From a virus, in IMG/VR virus record IMGVR_UViG_3300021962_000596, positions 1 through 25,391 of that record: DNA of 25,391 nucleotides, one strand, 5' to 3'. Made by a program: the position numbers and the translations under genes. Under the pieces are notes generated by a model. The model saw only the letters and a program-made list of their open reading frames with translations. It did no database searches and was not told the origin of the DNA. Within the stretch, counting starts at the first letter, position 1, and every line of letters begins with the position of its first letter. Of this stretch, positions 13,902-21,326 are shown in pieces.

Positions 13902-15908
13902 ATGGCATTAACACGAATCCGTGCGCAACAGATATCAAACATTGATTACAAACAAGCTGCACGGGTAGTCACGACCACAAACATCACATTGGCAGGTGGA
14001 GCACCTAGTTCTGTAGACGGAGTTATTCTGGCCGCTAACAACAGAGTCTTGGTCAATGGACAATCAACTGCCACACAAAACGGTCTTTATTTGGTACAAA
14101 CACTGGGTACAGGATCCAATGGTACCTGGGTAAGAACCAACGATACCAATACCACAGGCGAAATGCAATCAGGTATGATTGTAACAGTGACCGAAGGTGA
14201 CCAATACAAAGATACCCTTTGGACTTTGACCACTAACGATCCCATTGTGTTGGGCAGCAGCAACATCTCGTTTCAGCAAAGCACATCTTACAGCTTTGGA
14301 AACATATCAGCCAACGGCACGGCCATCCTGGCCAACACAGTAGGCGATGCTGTTTCATTTGTTGCCGGTGACAATATTTCAATCACAGGAAATGCCACTG
14401 CTAAAACTGTGACCATTGGCGTCATTGGAATTCAATCAACACAAATCGTCAACGGAACCAGCAACGTCAGTATAGGCGCTGTCAACGCCAATGTGGCAAT
14501 CAGTGTCGCTGGAACCAGCAACGTGGCAGTGTTTTCAACTGGCAGCACTGTTTTCAAAGGCAATGCATTGCCAGCTGCCAACATCACTTACGATCTGGGA
14601 TCAACAACACAGCGTTGGCGAGATATTTGGTTATCCAACAGCACAATATATCTTGGCAACACCACTATCACTGCCAACAGCACCAATCCACTTTTGGTCA
14701 ATGGACAAGGTGTTGTCACAGCCAGTGCTACTGATTCTATTTCATTGACTGGCAATATTACCGGTAACTATATTTTTGGTAACGGTAGCCAACTTACTGG
14801 AATATCTACATCATCGTACAGCAACAGTGATGTCACTTCGTTGCTGGCAAGTTTTGGTAGCAACACAATCAACAGTACTGGTACAATCACTACCACTGCC
14901 AACATATCTGGTGGCAACTTGTCGGGTACAAAAATTGTAGGTACTTTGACCACAGCAGCACAACCCAACATCACCAGCGTGGGCACACTCAGCGGCCTTA
15001 CTGTTGTGGGTGTCAGTAATTTTACCGGCAACGTTGACATTACTGGTAACATCAATGCCACCGGCAACTTAAATTATTCCAATGTAACCGACCTAGTAGT
15101 AGGCGATCCACTCATTTTCATAGGTGAAGACAACCCTGGAAACGTTTACGATCTTGGCATGATAGTGTCCTGGAATGACGGCACATATCAACACGGCGGC
15201 TGGGTACGCGATGCATCTGATGGCACTTGGAAATTGTTTGGTAATGTAATACCAGAACCAACTACCACTGTTGACTTCACCAATGCCACTTATCAAGCTA
15301 TGCAAGTTGGTGCCATCACTGCTACCGCGGGTACGTTCAGTGGTAACTTGATTCTGGGTGATGGCACTGGTGGCAATATTAGCAATGCCAATGTTATAAC
15401 CGCGAACACCATAGTGCTGGGTGATGGCACTGGTGGCAATATTAGCAATGCCAATGTTATAACCGCGAACACTATAGTGCTGGGTGATGGCACTGGTGGC
15501 AATATTAGCAATGCCAATGTTATAACTGCGAACAGCGTATTAGCTGGCACAATAACAGCAACTGGTCTAACTGGTTACGTCAAGGGCAATGGTACAGAGG
15601 CCATGACTGCATCGGCCACAATTCCTAACACCAACATCGCCGGTTTAGGTACAATGTCGACCCAGAATGCTAACGCCGTGGCCATTACGGGCGGCACAGC
15701 AAACAACTTGACGATCGGCGGCGTTAACCCTGCAGCCGGTGTCTTTACAACTCTTCGCTTTAACTCGACTTTGTCGGCTAACGGCTCGACAGGTACATTG
15801 GGTCAAGTGCTAACGTCTAACGGTGCCTCTCCCCCTAGTTGGACAACACCAACCGGCGGCGGCGGAGCTTCTGGTTTCGAACAAATATTTCTTTTGATGG
15901 GGGCCTAA
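13902..15908 (+). CDS. Second tail fibre protein
   Basis: This encodes 668 residues. It starts MALTRIRAQQISNIDYKQAA (tag shared with other fibres), then an N-terminal domain of about 125 residues with RVLVNGQSTATQNGLYLVQ and a W-V-R-T-N-D motif. The giant fibre has a similar domain internally. Later it has ANITYDLGSTTQRWRDIWL (about 225-245), LTTAAQPNITSVGTLSG near 350, the ITDPF-like block (DLVVGDPLIFIGED) near 398, three copies of DGTGGNISNANVITAN (485-545), and a GTMSTQNANAVAITGG tail ending GFEQIFLLMGA. It lacks the Peptidase_G2-like end of the giant fibre. A fibre or receptor-binding role is strongly suggested by shared domains. Confidence 0.8.
   Translation: MALTRIRAQQISNIDYKQAARVVTTTNITLAGGAPSSVDGVILAANNRVLVNGQSTATQNGLYLVQTLGTGSNGTWVRTNDTNTTGEMQSGMIVTVTEGDQYKDTLWTLTTNDPIVLGSSNISFQQSTSYSFGNISANGTAILANTVGDAVSFVAGDNISITGNATAKTVTIGVIGIQSTQIVNGTSNVSIGAVNANVAISVAGTSNVAVFSTGSTVFKGNALPAANITYDLGSTTQRWRDIWLSNSTIYLGNTTITANSTNPLLVNGQGVVTASATDSISLTGNITGNYIFGNGSQLTGISTSSYSNSDVTSLLASFGSNTINSTGTITTTANISGGNLSGTKIVGTLTTAAQPNITSVGTLSGLTVVGVSNFTGNVDITGNINATGNLNYSNVTDLVVGDPLIFIGEDNPGNVYDLGMIVSWNDGTYQHGGWVRDASDGTWKLFGNVIPEPTTTVDFTNATYQAMQVGAITATAGTFSGNLILGDGTGGNISNANVITANTIVLGDGTGGNISNANVITANTIVLGDGTGGNISNANVITANSVLAGTITATGLTGYVKGNGTEAMTASATIPNTNIAGLGTMSTQNANAVAITGGTANNLTIGGVNPAAGVFTTLRFNSTLSANGSTGTLGQVLTSNGASPPSWTTPTGGGGASGFEQIFLLMGA
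15357..15533 (+). repeat. Three 63-bp-spaced repeats shared with the giant fibre
   Basis: The 51-base cores start at 15357, 15420 and 15483. They match the two copies at 13074 and 13137 apart from isolated base changes (ACTGCG or ACCGCG). Confidence 0.9.
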
Positions 15909-16235
15909 ATGGCAACGGTATATAAAGTTCTTGGACAGGTCAAACCCGTAGCAACTACAGCAACTACGCTTTATACAGTACCTGCTGCTACTTCAACTGT
16001 GTGTAGCACGTTATCTATCTGTAGTATTGGGGCGAGTACAACATACCGGGTCGCAATTCGCCCCGCCGGGGCTATACTCGCAGACATTCATTACATCGTT
16101 TATGAAGCGGCGATTAGTCAATACACCACAACGTTACTGACGCTTGGGATTACTCTTGCAGCAACTGATGTTGTGACTGTATATGCGGGTACTGCTAACG
16201 TAGTCTTCAATTTGTATGGATCGGAGGTTACTTAA
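15909..16235 (+). CDS. Small beta-sandwich-type appendage protein (ATVYKVLGQ type)
   Basis: This encodes 108 residues: MATVYKVLGQVKPVATTATT, LYTVPAATSTVCSTLSIC, TYRVAIRPAGA, IHYIVYEAAI, LGITLAATDVVTVYAG, NLYGSEVT. I recall this pattern as a common small protein next to tail-fibre genes of marine phages; no biochemical function is known to me. It begins directly after the stop of the fibre and ends in a TAATG overlap with the BspA-type gene, so the three genes should be translated as a set. It may cap or decorate a fibre (inference). Confidence 0.75.
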   Translation: MATVYKVLGQVKPVATTATTLYTVPAATSTVCSTLSICSIGASTTYRVAIRPAGAILADIHYIVYEAAISQYTTTLLTLGITLAATDVVTVYAGTANVVFNLYGSEVT

Positions 16236-18100
16236 TGTCTATTCGGACAGTCGGCGCATCCCCTACGACAAGTAATGCTGGGCTATACGAAAAAACTTTA
16301 TTCGATTTTATTCCACGATCACCTTGGGTGCGTAATCCAAGCTGGCCCGCATGTACAGCCAATATTGGTGATAACAGAGTTCGCGGGTTGTATGCAGTAT
16401 ATCCCGGCGGCGGAAATTTTATTGCTATGAATATTTCAGGCAATTACACTGTAAACTTTGGGGATGGCACAATCAACAATTATACCAGTGGGATATCTAA
16501 TTATGAATATAATTATAATTCAGCCCTCTTAGTCGGAACAGAAGCTCCCGTTACATTTACGGATGTAAGTGATTCTGTGAACCGTGCGGAGCACGGGTAT
16601 TCAAATGGTATGCAAGTGCGATTTTTTAACATTACCACAACTACAGGTATTGTAAACGATCAGTATTACTTTGTTATTAACGCTACGACCAATACATTCC
16701 AAGTTTCGGCTACTCTTAATGGCCCTCCGATTGTATTGACTAATGATGGTACAGGTCAATTGTTACCATACAGAGTTGCAACAGTCACAATAACACCTCA
16801 AGCTGGCAGTAATCTAACAACCATTAACTTTCAAACAAAACACAACCAAGCTGGGTTGGCTAATGGATACGCATCTGGGTGGCTGGATTTAGCTATTGCC
16901 TCGCCAACTATTACAGGTATTTCTATATTTTCCAACAGCTTTGTTCGTAATACTAATATCGAAAGCGTACAAATAAATCAAACGGGAAATATACTTAGTT
17001 TTAGCAGCTTATTTAATGGTCTTAACAGTTTACAAAATGTGGTAATTAGTCCCACAATTACAACTGTAACAAACACGAATTTTATGTTCTCTAGTTGCTA
17101 TTCCATACAAACAGTACCATTATTTAATACGGCTGCTGTAACAAGTATGCAAAGTATGTTCTCTGGTTGCTATTCCTTGAAATCAGTACCACCATTTAAT
17201 GCGCCTCTTGTAACAAACATGAGCAATATGTTTAATACTTGCTATTCCCTAGAATCCGTACCATTATTTAATACGGCTGCTGTAGGCAACACGGCCAGTA
17301 TGTTTAGTAATTGCTATGCCCTAAAATCCGTACCATTATTTAATACGGCTGCTGTAACAAGCATGAGTAGTATGTTCAATGCTTGTTATTCCCTAAAATC
17401 TGTACCATTATTTAATACGGCTTCTGTAACAAACATGAGCCAGATGTTCTCTAATTGCTATCCCCTAGAATCCGTACCATTATTTAATACGGCTGCTGTA
17501 ACAAATATGTTTGGTATGTTCACTAGTTGCGCTTCCTTACGAACAGTACCACTATTTAATACGGCTAATGTAACAAACATGGACAGTGTGTTTGTTGGTT
17601 GCACTTCCTTACAAACAGTACCACTATTTAATACGGCTAATGTAACAAACATGGCTGGTATGTTTAGTAATTGCAATGCCCTACTGTCAGTACCACCATT
17701 CAATACGGCTGCTGTAACAAGCATGATTGCTATGTTCAATAATTGCTTTTCCTTACTATCAATACCATTATTTAATACGGTTTCTGTAACAAACATGACC
17801 CAGATGTTTGCTCTTTGTTCTTCCCTAGGATCTATCCCCGCTTTAGTGACAACAGCGGTTATATCAGGAGGGTTTGATAACATGTTTCTTAGTTGTCCTA
17901 GTATTGCACGAATTGAAGCTAAAAACTTTAGATTTTCATTTTCGGTCTCTGGCTGCAAATTATCGGCAACTGCACTTAACGAAATATACACAAATTTACC
18001 AACAGTAACGTCGCAAACAATTACGGTAACAAGTAATTACGGCACTGCAACGGACAATCCCGCAATAGCTACAGCCAAGGGCTGGACAGTCACAGGATAA
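16235..18100 (+). CDS. BspA-type leucine-rich-repeat adhesin on a phage
   Basis: This encodes 621 residues. The N-terminal 100 residues include a PKD-like NYTVNFGDGT strand-turn near 70-80, then a beta-rich segment. From 292 to 531 there are ten tandem 24-residue repeats of the form [KEQRL][ST][VI]P-[LP]-F-N-x(3)-V-x-N-M-x-x-M-F-x-x-C-x-[SA]-L. These are DUF285/BspA-like LRRs, with a degenerate eleventh. The end, KLSATALNEIYTNLPTVTSQ ... ATAKGWTVTG, is typical of these proteins. Known relatives are surface proteins that bind host or bacterial partners, so a receptor-binding role is likely. The gene is visibly more AT-rich than the fibres before it, which hints at transfer. The start overlaps the previous stop (TAATG). 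Confidence 0.85.
   Translation: MSIRTVGASPTTSNAGLYEKTLFDFIPRSPWVRNPSWPACTANIGDNRVRGLYAVYPGGGNFIAMNISGNYTVNFGDGTINNYTSGISNYEYNYNSALLVGTEAPVTFTDVSDSVNRAEHGYSNGMQVRFFNITTTTGIVNDQYYFVINATTNTFQVSATLNGPPIVLTNDGTGQLLPYRVATVTITPQAGSNLTTINFQTKHNQAGLANGYASGWLDLAIASPTITGISIFSNSFVRNTNIESVQINQTGNILSFSSLFNGLNSLQNVVISPTITTVTNTNFMFSSCYSIQTVPLFNTAAVTSMQSMFSGCYSLKSVPPFNAPLVTNMSNMFNTCYSLESVPLFNTAAVGNTASMFSNCYALKSVPLFNTAAVTSMSSMFNACYSLKSVPLFNTASVTNMSQMFSNCYPLESVPLFNTAAVTNMFGMFTSCASLRTVPLFNTANVTNMDSVFVGCTSLQTVPLFNTANVTNMAGMFSNCNALLSVPPFNTAAVTSMIAMFNNCFSLLSIPLFNTVSVTNMTQMFALCSSLGSIPALVTTAVISGGFDNMFLSCPSIARIEAKNFRFSFSVSGCKLSATALNEIYTNLPTVTSQTITVTSNYGTATDNPAIATAKGWTVTG
17108..17827 (+). repeat. Ten 72-bp LRR-coding tandem repeats
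   Basis: The unit begins around GTACCATTATTTAATACGGC and recurs every 72 bases (for example 17114 against 17186). The strand-forming V-P-L-F-N-T part is nearly fixed at the DNA level, while the M-x-x-M-F-x-x-C-x part varies more. Confidence 0.9.
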
Positions 18101-18103
18101 ATC

Positions 18104-18295
18104 ATGGAAAATACAAGCGGTTTTTATAAATTAGATGACGAATTGCTTTACGGACCAAATTTCGTCCTTAACGCAAATTACGAGTTACGCAAAGAAACAC
18201 ATGAGCAAAACGTTTACCCTGTAGACGGGTGGTATTGGTTTAATTCGGAAGAAGAAGCCAGAGTGTTCTTTGGGCTACCGCCCAATGAAGAATAA
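18104..18295 (+). CDS. Small phage protein with 'PVDGWYWF' motif
   Basis: The 63-residue, acidic product reads FYKLDDELLYGPNFVLN, then YPVDGWYWFNSEEEARVFF. I recall short proteins of this kind beside tail-fibre genes in marine phages, with no known function. It starts 3 bases after the stop of the BspA-type gene, so it is probably coupled to it. A chaperone or fibre-associated role would be inference. The pattern, with a conserved aromatic cluster, argues for a real gene. Confidence 0.7.
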   Translation: MENTSGFYKLDDELLYGPNFVLNANYELRKETHEQNVYPVDGWYWFNSEEEARVFFGLPPNEE

Positions 18296-18307
18296 TTAAC
18301 CTACATA

Positions 18308-18403
18308 ATGTTCAGTATAATTTCATTTGCTCAGTCGCTTTTTGCCGGGTTAGGTGCCTGGTGGGTTTATTCATTTACCTCATCGGGCACATACACAGCA
18401 TGA
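18308..18403 (+). pseudogene. Remnant of a fibre C-terminus
   Basis: A 31-codon frame contains GAWWVYSFTSSGTYTA, the kind of Trp/Tyr/Thr-rich strand pair found at fibre or tip ends. Its TGA (18401-18403) overlaps the ATG of the next remnant as ATGA, the same architecture as the junction at 20661-20664. I read it as the last piece of a deleted fibre gene. A tiny functional gene cannot be excluded. Confidence 0.5.
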
Positions 18404-18519
18404 TACCCACCCGATACCGTAGAGATTATGCCGGCGAATTTGTGGTCACCAGAACCAGAATGGCCAATGTACGTGGTCATCAGGCACGTGAGTGGATTCC
18501 CAACGCACTTAAAACATAA
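18400..18519 (+). pseudogene. Truncated copy of the GT42/MptE-like gene at 20661
   Basis: It codes for 39 residues (MIPTRYRRDYAGEFVVTRTR and on to EWIPNALKT) that align with the first 39 of the 221-residue protein at 20661, then stops. Over 89 bases (18418-18506 against 20679-20767) I count about ten mismatches. The rest of the gene is missing, replaced by an AT-rich inverted repeat (18516-18532) and the promoter of the kelch-like gene. Confidence 0.8.
18418..18506 (+). repeat. Direct repeat, left copy (partner 20679-20767)
   Basis: About 89% identical over 89 bases to 20679-20767, in the same orientation and 2261 bases apart. It brackets the kelch-like gene, the coiled-coil gene and the fibre pseudogene. 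Confidence 0.85.
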
Positions 18520-18540
18520 TATGAAATATTATTGGGTCTT

Positions 18541-18548
18541 GATAAATA
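18541..18548 (+). promoter_or_regulatory. Late-promoter-like octamer GATAAATA
   Basis: It lies 46 bases before the ATG at 18595, which has AAGGA at 18584-18588. The same GATAAATA variant precedes 19609 and 20298. The three appear only in this mosaic segment. Confidence 0.6.
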
Positions 18549-18594
18549 TTAAGATATAATATTGCAACAACTCATGGTTAACTAAGGAAATATA

Positions 18595-19545
18595 ATGCAA
18601 ATTACTGGAATGACATTGACAGGGATTACAATAACTGCCCCGGTACCACCGCCACCTGCGACACCAAAAAAGGCAATATTTGGATATGGGTTTAGTGGCT
18701 CTGGTCTTACTGGCGTGACAAATTTAGTATCTGATACTGGCGTAGTTGCCACAGATACTACGGGTGTTGGTACTATTCGTTCCGATTTGGCAGCCGCCGG
18801 CTACGGAACAGACAAGGCAATATTTGGATATGGGGATGATGGTGGCGGCCTGGTGAGCATGACAAATTTAGTATCTAATACAGGCGTAGTTGCCACAGAT
18901 ACCGCTGGTGTTGGTACCGCTCGTATGGGCTTAGCCGCAGCTGGTTATGGATCAGACAAGGCAATATTTGGATACGGGTATGACTATAATGTCCCAACCA
19001 TGCTCAATCTGACAAATTTAGTATCTAATACCGGTGTAGTTGCTACAGATACTACGGGTGTTGGTACTGCTCGTGCGTTCTTGGCAGCTGCCGGCTACGG
19101 AACAGACACGGCAATATTTGGATATGGTGCTGATGGGTCCTTTGCTCTTCAGAGCGTGACAAATTTAGTATCTAATACTGGTGTAGTTGCTACAGATACT
19201 ACAGGTGTTGGTACTCCTCGTCAGGCCTTAGCGGCCACCGGCTACGGAACAGACAAGGCAATATTTGGATATGGAGACGAATTCGCTCCCTCTATAAGTG
19301 TAACAAATTTAGTATCTAATACTGGTGTAGTTGCCACAGATACCGCTGGTGTTGGTACTGCTCGTAGCAGCTTAGCCGCCGCTGGTTATGGAACAGACAC
19401 AGCAATATTTGGATATGGTGTAACCACCGGCGTTGCTATCTTACGAAGCATGACAAATTTAGTATCTAATACCGGTGTAGTTGCCACAGATACTACGGGT
19501 GTTGGTACTGCTCGTAGCAGCTTAGCCGCTGCATCATACGGCTAA
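18595..19545 (+). CDS. Six-repeat kelch-like propeller protein, likely binding or tip protein
   Basis: This encodes 316 residues. A short leader (TLTGITITAPVPPPPATPK) precedes six tandem repeats of 48-50 residues from residue 26 to the end. Each reads [KT]AIFGYG, a variable 9-11 residue loop, TNLVS[ND]TGVVATDT[TA]GVG, R-x-x-LAA.GYG. The order of elements (a glycine-rich strand, a variable loop, a threonine strand, then R-x-x-L) resembles kelch blades, but GYG replaces the usual GG and the kelch Trp is absent. The fold is therefore a tentative six-bladed propeller. Loop sequences differ strongly while the scaffold is almost fixed, also at the DNA level. It has its own late promoter and AAGGA site. 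Virion display is inferred from position in the fibre locus. Confidence 0.7.
   Translation: MQITGMTLTGITITAPVPPPPATPKKAIFGYGFSGSGLTGVTNLVSDTGVVATDTTGVGTIRSDLAAAGYGTDKAIFGYGDDGGGLVSMTNLVSNTGVVATDTAGVGTARMGLAAAGYGSDKAIFGYGYDYNVPTMLNLTNLVSNTGVVATDTTGVGTARAFLAAAGYGTDTAIFGYGADGSFALQSVTNLVSNTGVVATDTTGVGTPRQALAATGYGTDKAIFGYGDEFAPSISVTNLVSNTGVVATDTAGVGTARSSLAAAGYGTDTAIFGYGVTTGVAILRSMTNLVSNTGVVATDTTGVGTARSSLAAASYG
18670..19542 (+). repeat. Six 144-150-bp tandem repeats encoding the kelch-like blades
   Basis: Units have lengths of 48, 48, 50, 49, 48 and 48 codons. The stretch ACAAATTTAGTATCTAATAC and the following GTAGTTGC segment are nearly the same in all units, while the loop codons after GGATATGG differ in sequence and length. 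Confidence 0.9.
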
Positions 19546-19576
19546 CTAATAAAATTCATACAACTACGGATGGCAT

Positions 19577-19584
19577 GATAAATA
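19577..19584 (+). promoter_or_regulatory. Late-promoter-like octamer GATAAATA
   Basis: It lies 24 bases before the ATG at 19609, with a weak AAAAGAG ribosome site between. Confidence 0.6.
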
Positions 19585-19608
19585 TTTTTACTTCAAAAAA
19601 GAGATATT

Positions 19609-20220
19609 ATGCCTTCCAAATTAAATTCAGAATTTAACTATCGCTATCAAGTAATTGGTGAAACTGTTTGGGAAAAAATCAAAACACTACAGGGCTTTTT
19701 AGAGGGTCGTATTAGAGCTTCTAAATTGGAAGAAGTTTCTATTATTCGTTCCAAAGCAAAAAAAGCAAAACTTGAATACTTAAAAACAAAATACGATACC
19801 CCGGAATATGAAATCTTAGAACTAGAAGCAGAAATAAAAGAAGCTGAAAGTTTTGGTGATCCCAGTTATGCATATGAACTCAATCGTCAAGAAATAGAAA
19901 TTCTACAAAAATTGTTGACTGAATATTATGAAATAGCAGAACCAACTCGTATTCCTGGATATACCGATGAACAAATGTTTGAAGTCAACGCCGCCAATGA
20001 ATTTACCGCTGTGATAGGCAAAGAAATTTACGCAGAAATATTAGCTACGGGTCATCCAAGTCCGGCAAAAATTCGTAATGCTATGAGTAATCCAGTGACA
20101 TGGAACGCACTAAAAGGTCTGGGTCTAATTCCAAAAGATTCATTTTTGTTAAAATCCAGCGATGACCCTCTGAAAATTGAATTAACACAATCAGACGTAA
20201 AATCTCTCACTAATGAGTAA
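19609..20220 (+). CDS. Coiled-coil protein of unknown function paired with the kelch-like gene
   Basis: This encodes 203 residues. It is highly charged and helical: WEKIKTLQGFLEGRIRASKL, then KAKKAKLEYLK and a ILELEAEIKEAE segment (about 40-105) form a probable coiled coil. A smaller C-terminal part has MSNPVTWNALKGLGLIPKDS. There are no membrane or catalytic motifs. The acidic and lysine-rich composition contrasts with the neutral fibre proteins around it, so a non-virion role such as a fibre-assembly chaperone is possible (inference from position only). It has its own promoter and ends in a strong terminator. Confidence 0.7.
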   Translation: MPSKLNSEFNYRYQVIGETVWEKIKTLQGFLEGRIRASKLEEVSIIRSKAKKAKLEYLKTKYDTPEYEILELEAEIKEAESFGDPSYAYELNRQEIEILQKLLTEYYEIAEPTRIPGYTDEQMFEVNAANEFTAVIGKEIYAEILATGHPSPAKIRNAMSNPVTWNALKGLGLIPKDSFLLKSSDDPLKIELTQSDVKSLTNE

Positions 20221-20236
20221 ACTGTTTTGGTAATCT

Positions 20237-20268
20237 AAAAATAGGGCAGCTGCTGCCCTATTTTTTTT
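20237..20268 (+). terminator. Intrinsic terminator
   Basis: AAAAATAGGGCAG (20237-20249) pairs with CTGCCCTATTTTT (20253-20265) around CTG, with T continuing to 20268. The next base begins a late-promoter octamer. Confidence 0.9.
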
Positions 20269-20276
20269 GATAAATA
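20269..20276 (+). promoter_or_regulatory. Late-promoter-like octamer GATAAATA abutting the terminator
   Basis: It lies directly after the terminator T-run and 21 bases before the start of the fibre pseudogene. It could still drive the intact gene at 20661, giving a reason for the region to persist. Confidence 0.6.
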
Positions 20277-20297
20277 TCATATTGATTAGGTAATAAA

Positions 20298-20664
20298 ATG
20301 GCATTAACCAGAATCCGTGCTCAACAGATATCAAACATTGATTACAAACAAGCAACTCGAGTAGTGACCACTAGCAATATTGTATTGAATGGTGGTGCAC
20401 CCAATCAAGTTGATAATATAAATCTTGCTATTAATGACCGGTTACCGGTCAATTAACTGCCAGCCAAAATGGCATATATTTTGTGCAATCCTTGGGTACA
20501 GGTTCCAACGGAACTGGAGCATTTACAGTTCCAGTTGTGTTGCTGGAGTAGCAACTGCATTAAACAACAACTTGTACAAGCCCGGCTCAGTGATTGGTAA
20601 ATCACTAGAGTCCTACAACAGTATCAGTGAAGGCGTCATAGAAATACTATTAGGAAGATTGTGA
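20298..20664 (+). pseudogene. Decayed chimeric fibre: N-terminus of the 13902 type, C-terminus of the giant-fibre type
   Basis: From the ATG at 20298 the first 20 residues, MALTRIRAQQISNIDYKQAT, match the fibre at 13902 almost exactly. The reading stops at TAA 20454-20456. The homology continues in another frame (QLTASQNGIYFVQSLGTGSN) to a TAG at 20549-20551. A third frame then gives PGSVIGKSLESYNSISEGVI and ends EILLGRL at the TGA 20662-20664. That last part aligns with the end of the giant fibre (VGAVIGKALADF ... VIGRV). At least two frameshifts and a large internal deletion are needed. Its promoter region is also a copy of that at 13873. Confidence 0.85.
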
Positions 20665-21326
20665 TACAGGCTAGATATCGTAGAGATTATGAAGGCGAAT
20701 TTGTGGTCACTAGAACCAGAATGGCCAATGGACGCGGACAACAGTCACGTGAATGGATTCCAAACGCTGTAGAAAATCAACACATATCAGGTCGTGCTGC
20801 TGTGATCGGAAGTGGTATAGATCGTGAACGCTTTGACTATGCTAGACTACAGCGACATCGCGGTGGATTACTGGCCAAGAAGCGACTACAGACCTATGCC
20901 AGTGATCAAATATGGTCCGACATGCCCACAGATTTCTTTGTCACTATCAACCGCAACACAGCCAAACACATACGCGAGGCTGACTATCACACAAACAGCA
21001 TAGTGTATACTTCGCCTAACATTTGTATGACTTATCCAGGTGATTTTTTTCTAGTGCCCATGTCGCCGCAGTTGAGTGAAATTGCTCTAGCTGTTTACTT
21101 GGCAGCGTTTGACGAACACGAAGAAATATTCTTGCTGGGCTACAACAACGAAACTCCTGTACAAGACAGCGGCTGGATACATCATGTGAATTCAGTGTTT
21201 GAAGCCTACACATCAACTCGTTTTGTATTGGTTGGTACCGCAGTGAACATGCCTGACATGTGGCGCAGTAATCGCAATGTTGATACTGTAAAGTATCGCG
21301 ATTTTGTGACCTATTGCGATATTTGA
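20661..21326 (+). CDS. GT42/MptE-like Rossmann protein, second copy type
   Basis: This encodes 221 residues from GTG at 20661, which overlaps the pseudogene stop (GTGA) and has AGGA at 20652-20655. The first 40 residues are a basic arm (YRRDYEGEFVVTRTR). Then come AAVIGSGIDRERFDYARL (about 46-63) and MPTDFFVTINR. Near the end of the fold is SEIALAVYLAAFDEHEEIFLLGY, the S-x-x-A ... I-F-L-L-G pattern of the GT42/DUF115/MptE group. It ends RDFVTYCDI. The protein at 5238 has the same core order, so both probably share a nucleotide-sugar-type binding fold. The GNG loop is GSG here, and the C-N-x-x-Y motif is not evident, so activity is uncertain. Its stop overlaps the convergent Nudix gene by 16 bases. 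Confidence 0.6.
   Translation: MIQARYRRDYEGEFVVTRTRMANGRGQQSREWIPNAVENQHISGRAAVIGSGIDRERFDYARLQRHRGGLLAKKRLQTYASDQIWSDMPTDFFVTINRNTAKHIREADYHTNSIVYTSPNICMTYPGDFFLVPMSPQLSEIALAVYLAAFDEHEEIFLLGYNNETPVQDSGWIHHVNSVFEAYTSTRFVLVGTAVNMPDMWRSNRNVDTVKYRDFVTYCDI
20679..20767 (+). repeat. Direct repeat, right copy (partner 18418-18506)
   Basis: This lies within the intact GT42/MptE-like gene. See the left copy at 18418-18506 for the comparison. Confidence 0.85.

Noticed and set aside
17458-17991. Minus-strand open frame of 177 codons opposite the BspA-type gene
   Set aside because: It is a shadow of the 72-bp repeats; the plus frame has the recognisable LRR pattern and a full-length reading.
18670-19542. 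Diversity-generating retroelement explaining the variable loops of the kelch-like protein
   Set aside because: No reverse transcriptase or template repeat is visible in the window, and loop differences include length changes not limited to adenine positions. It could still lie outside the window.
20425-20664. A 79-codon gene within the fibre remnant
   Set aside because: Only its last about 45 codons show homology, to the end of the giant fibre; the rest is out-of-frame fibre sequence, so it is part of the pseudogene.
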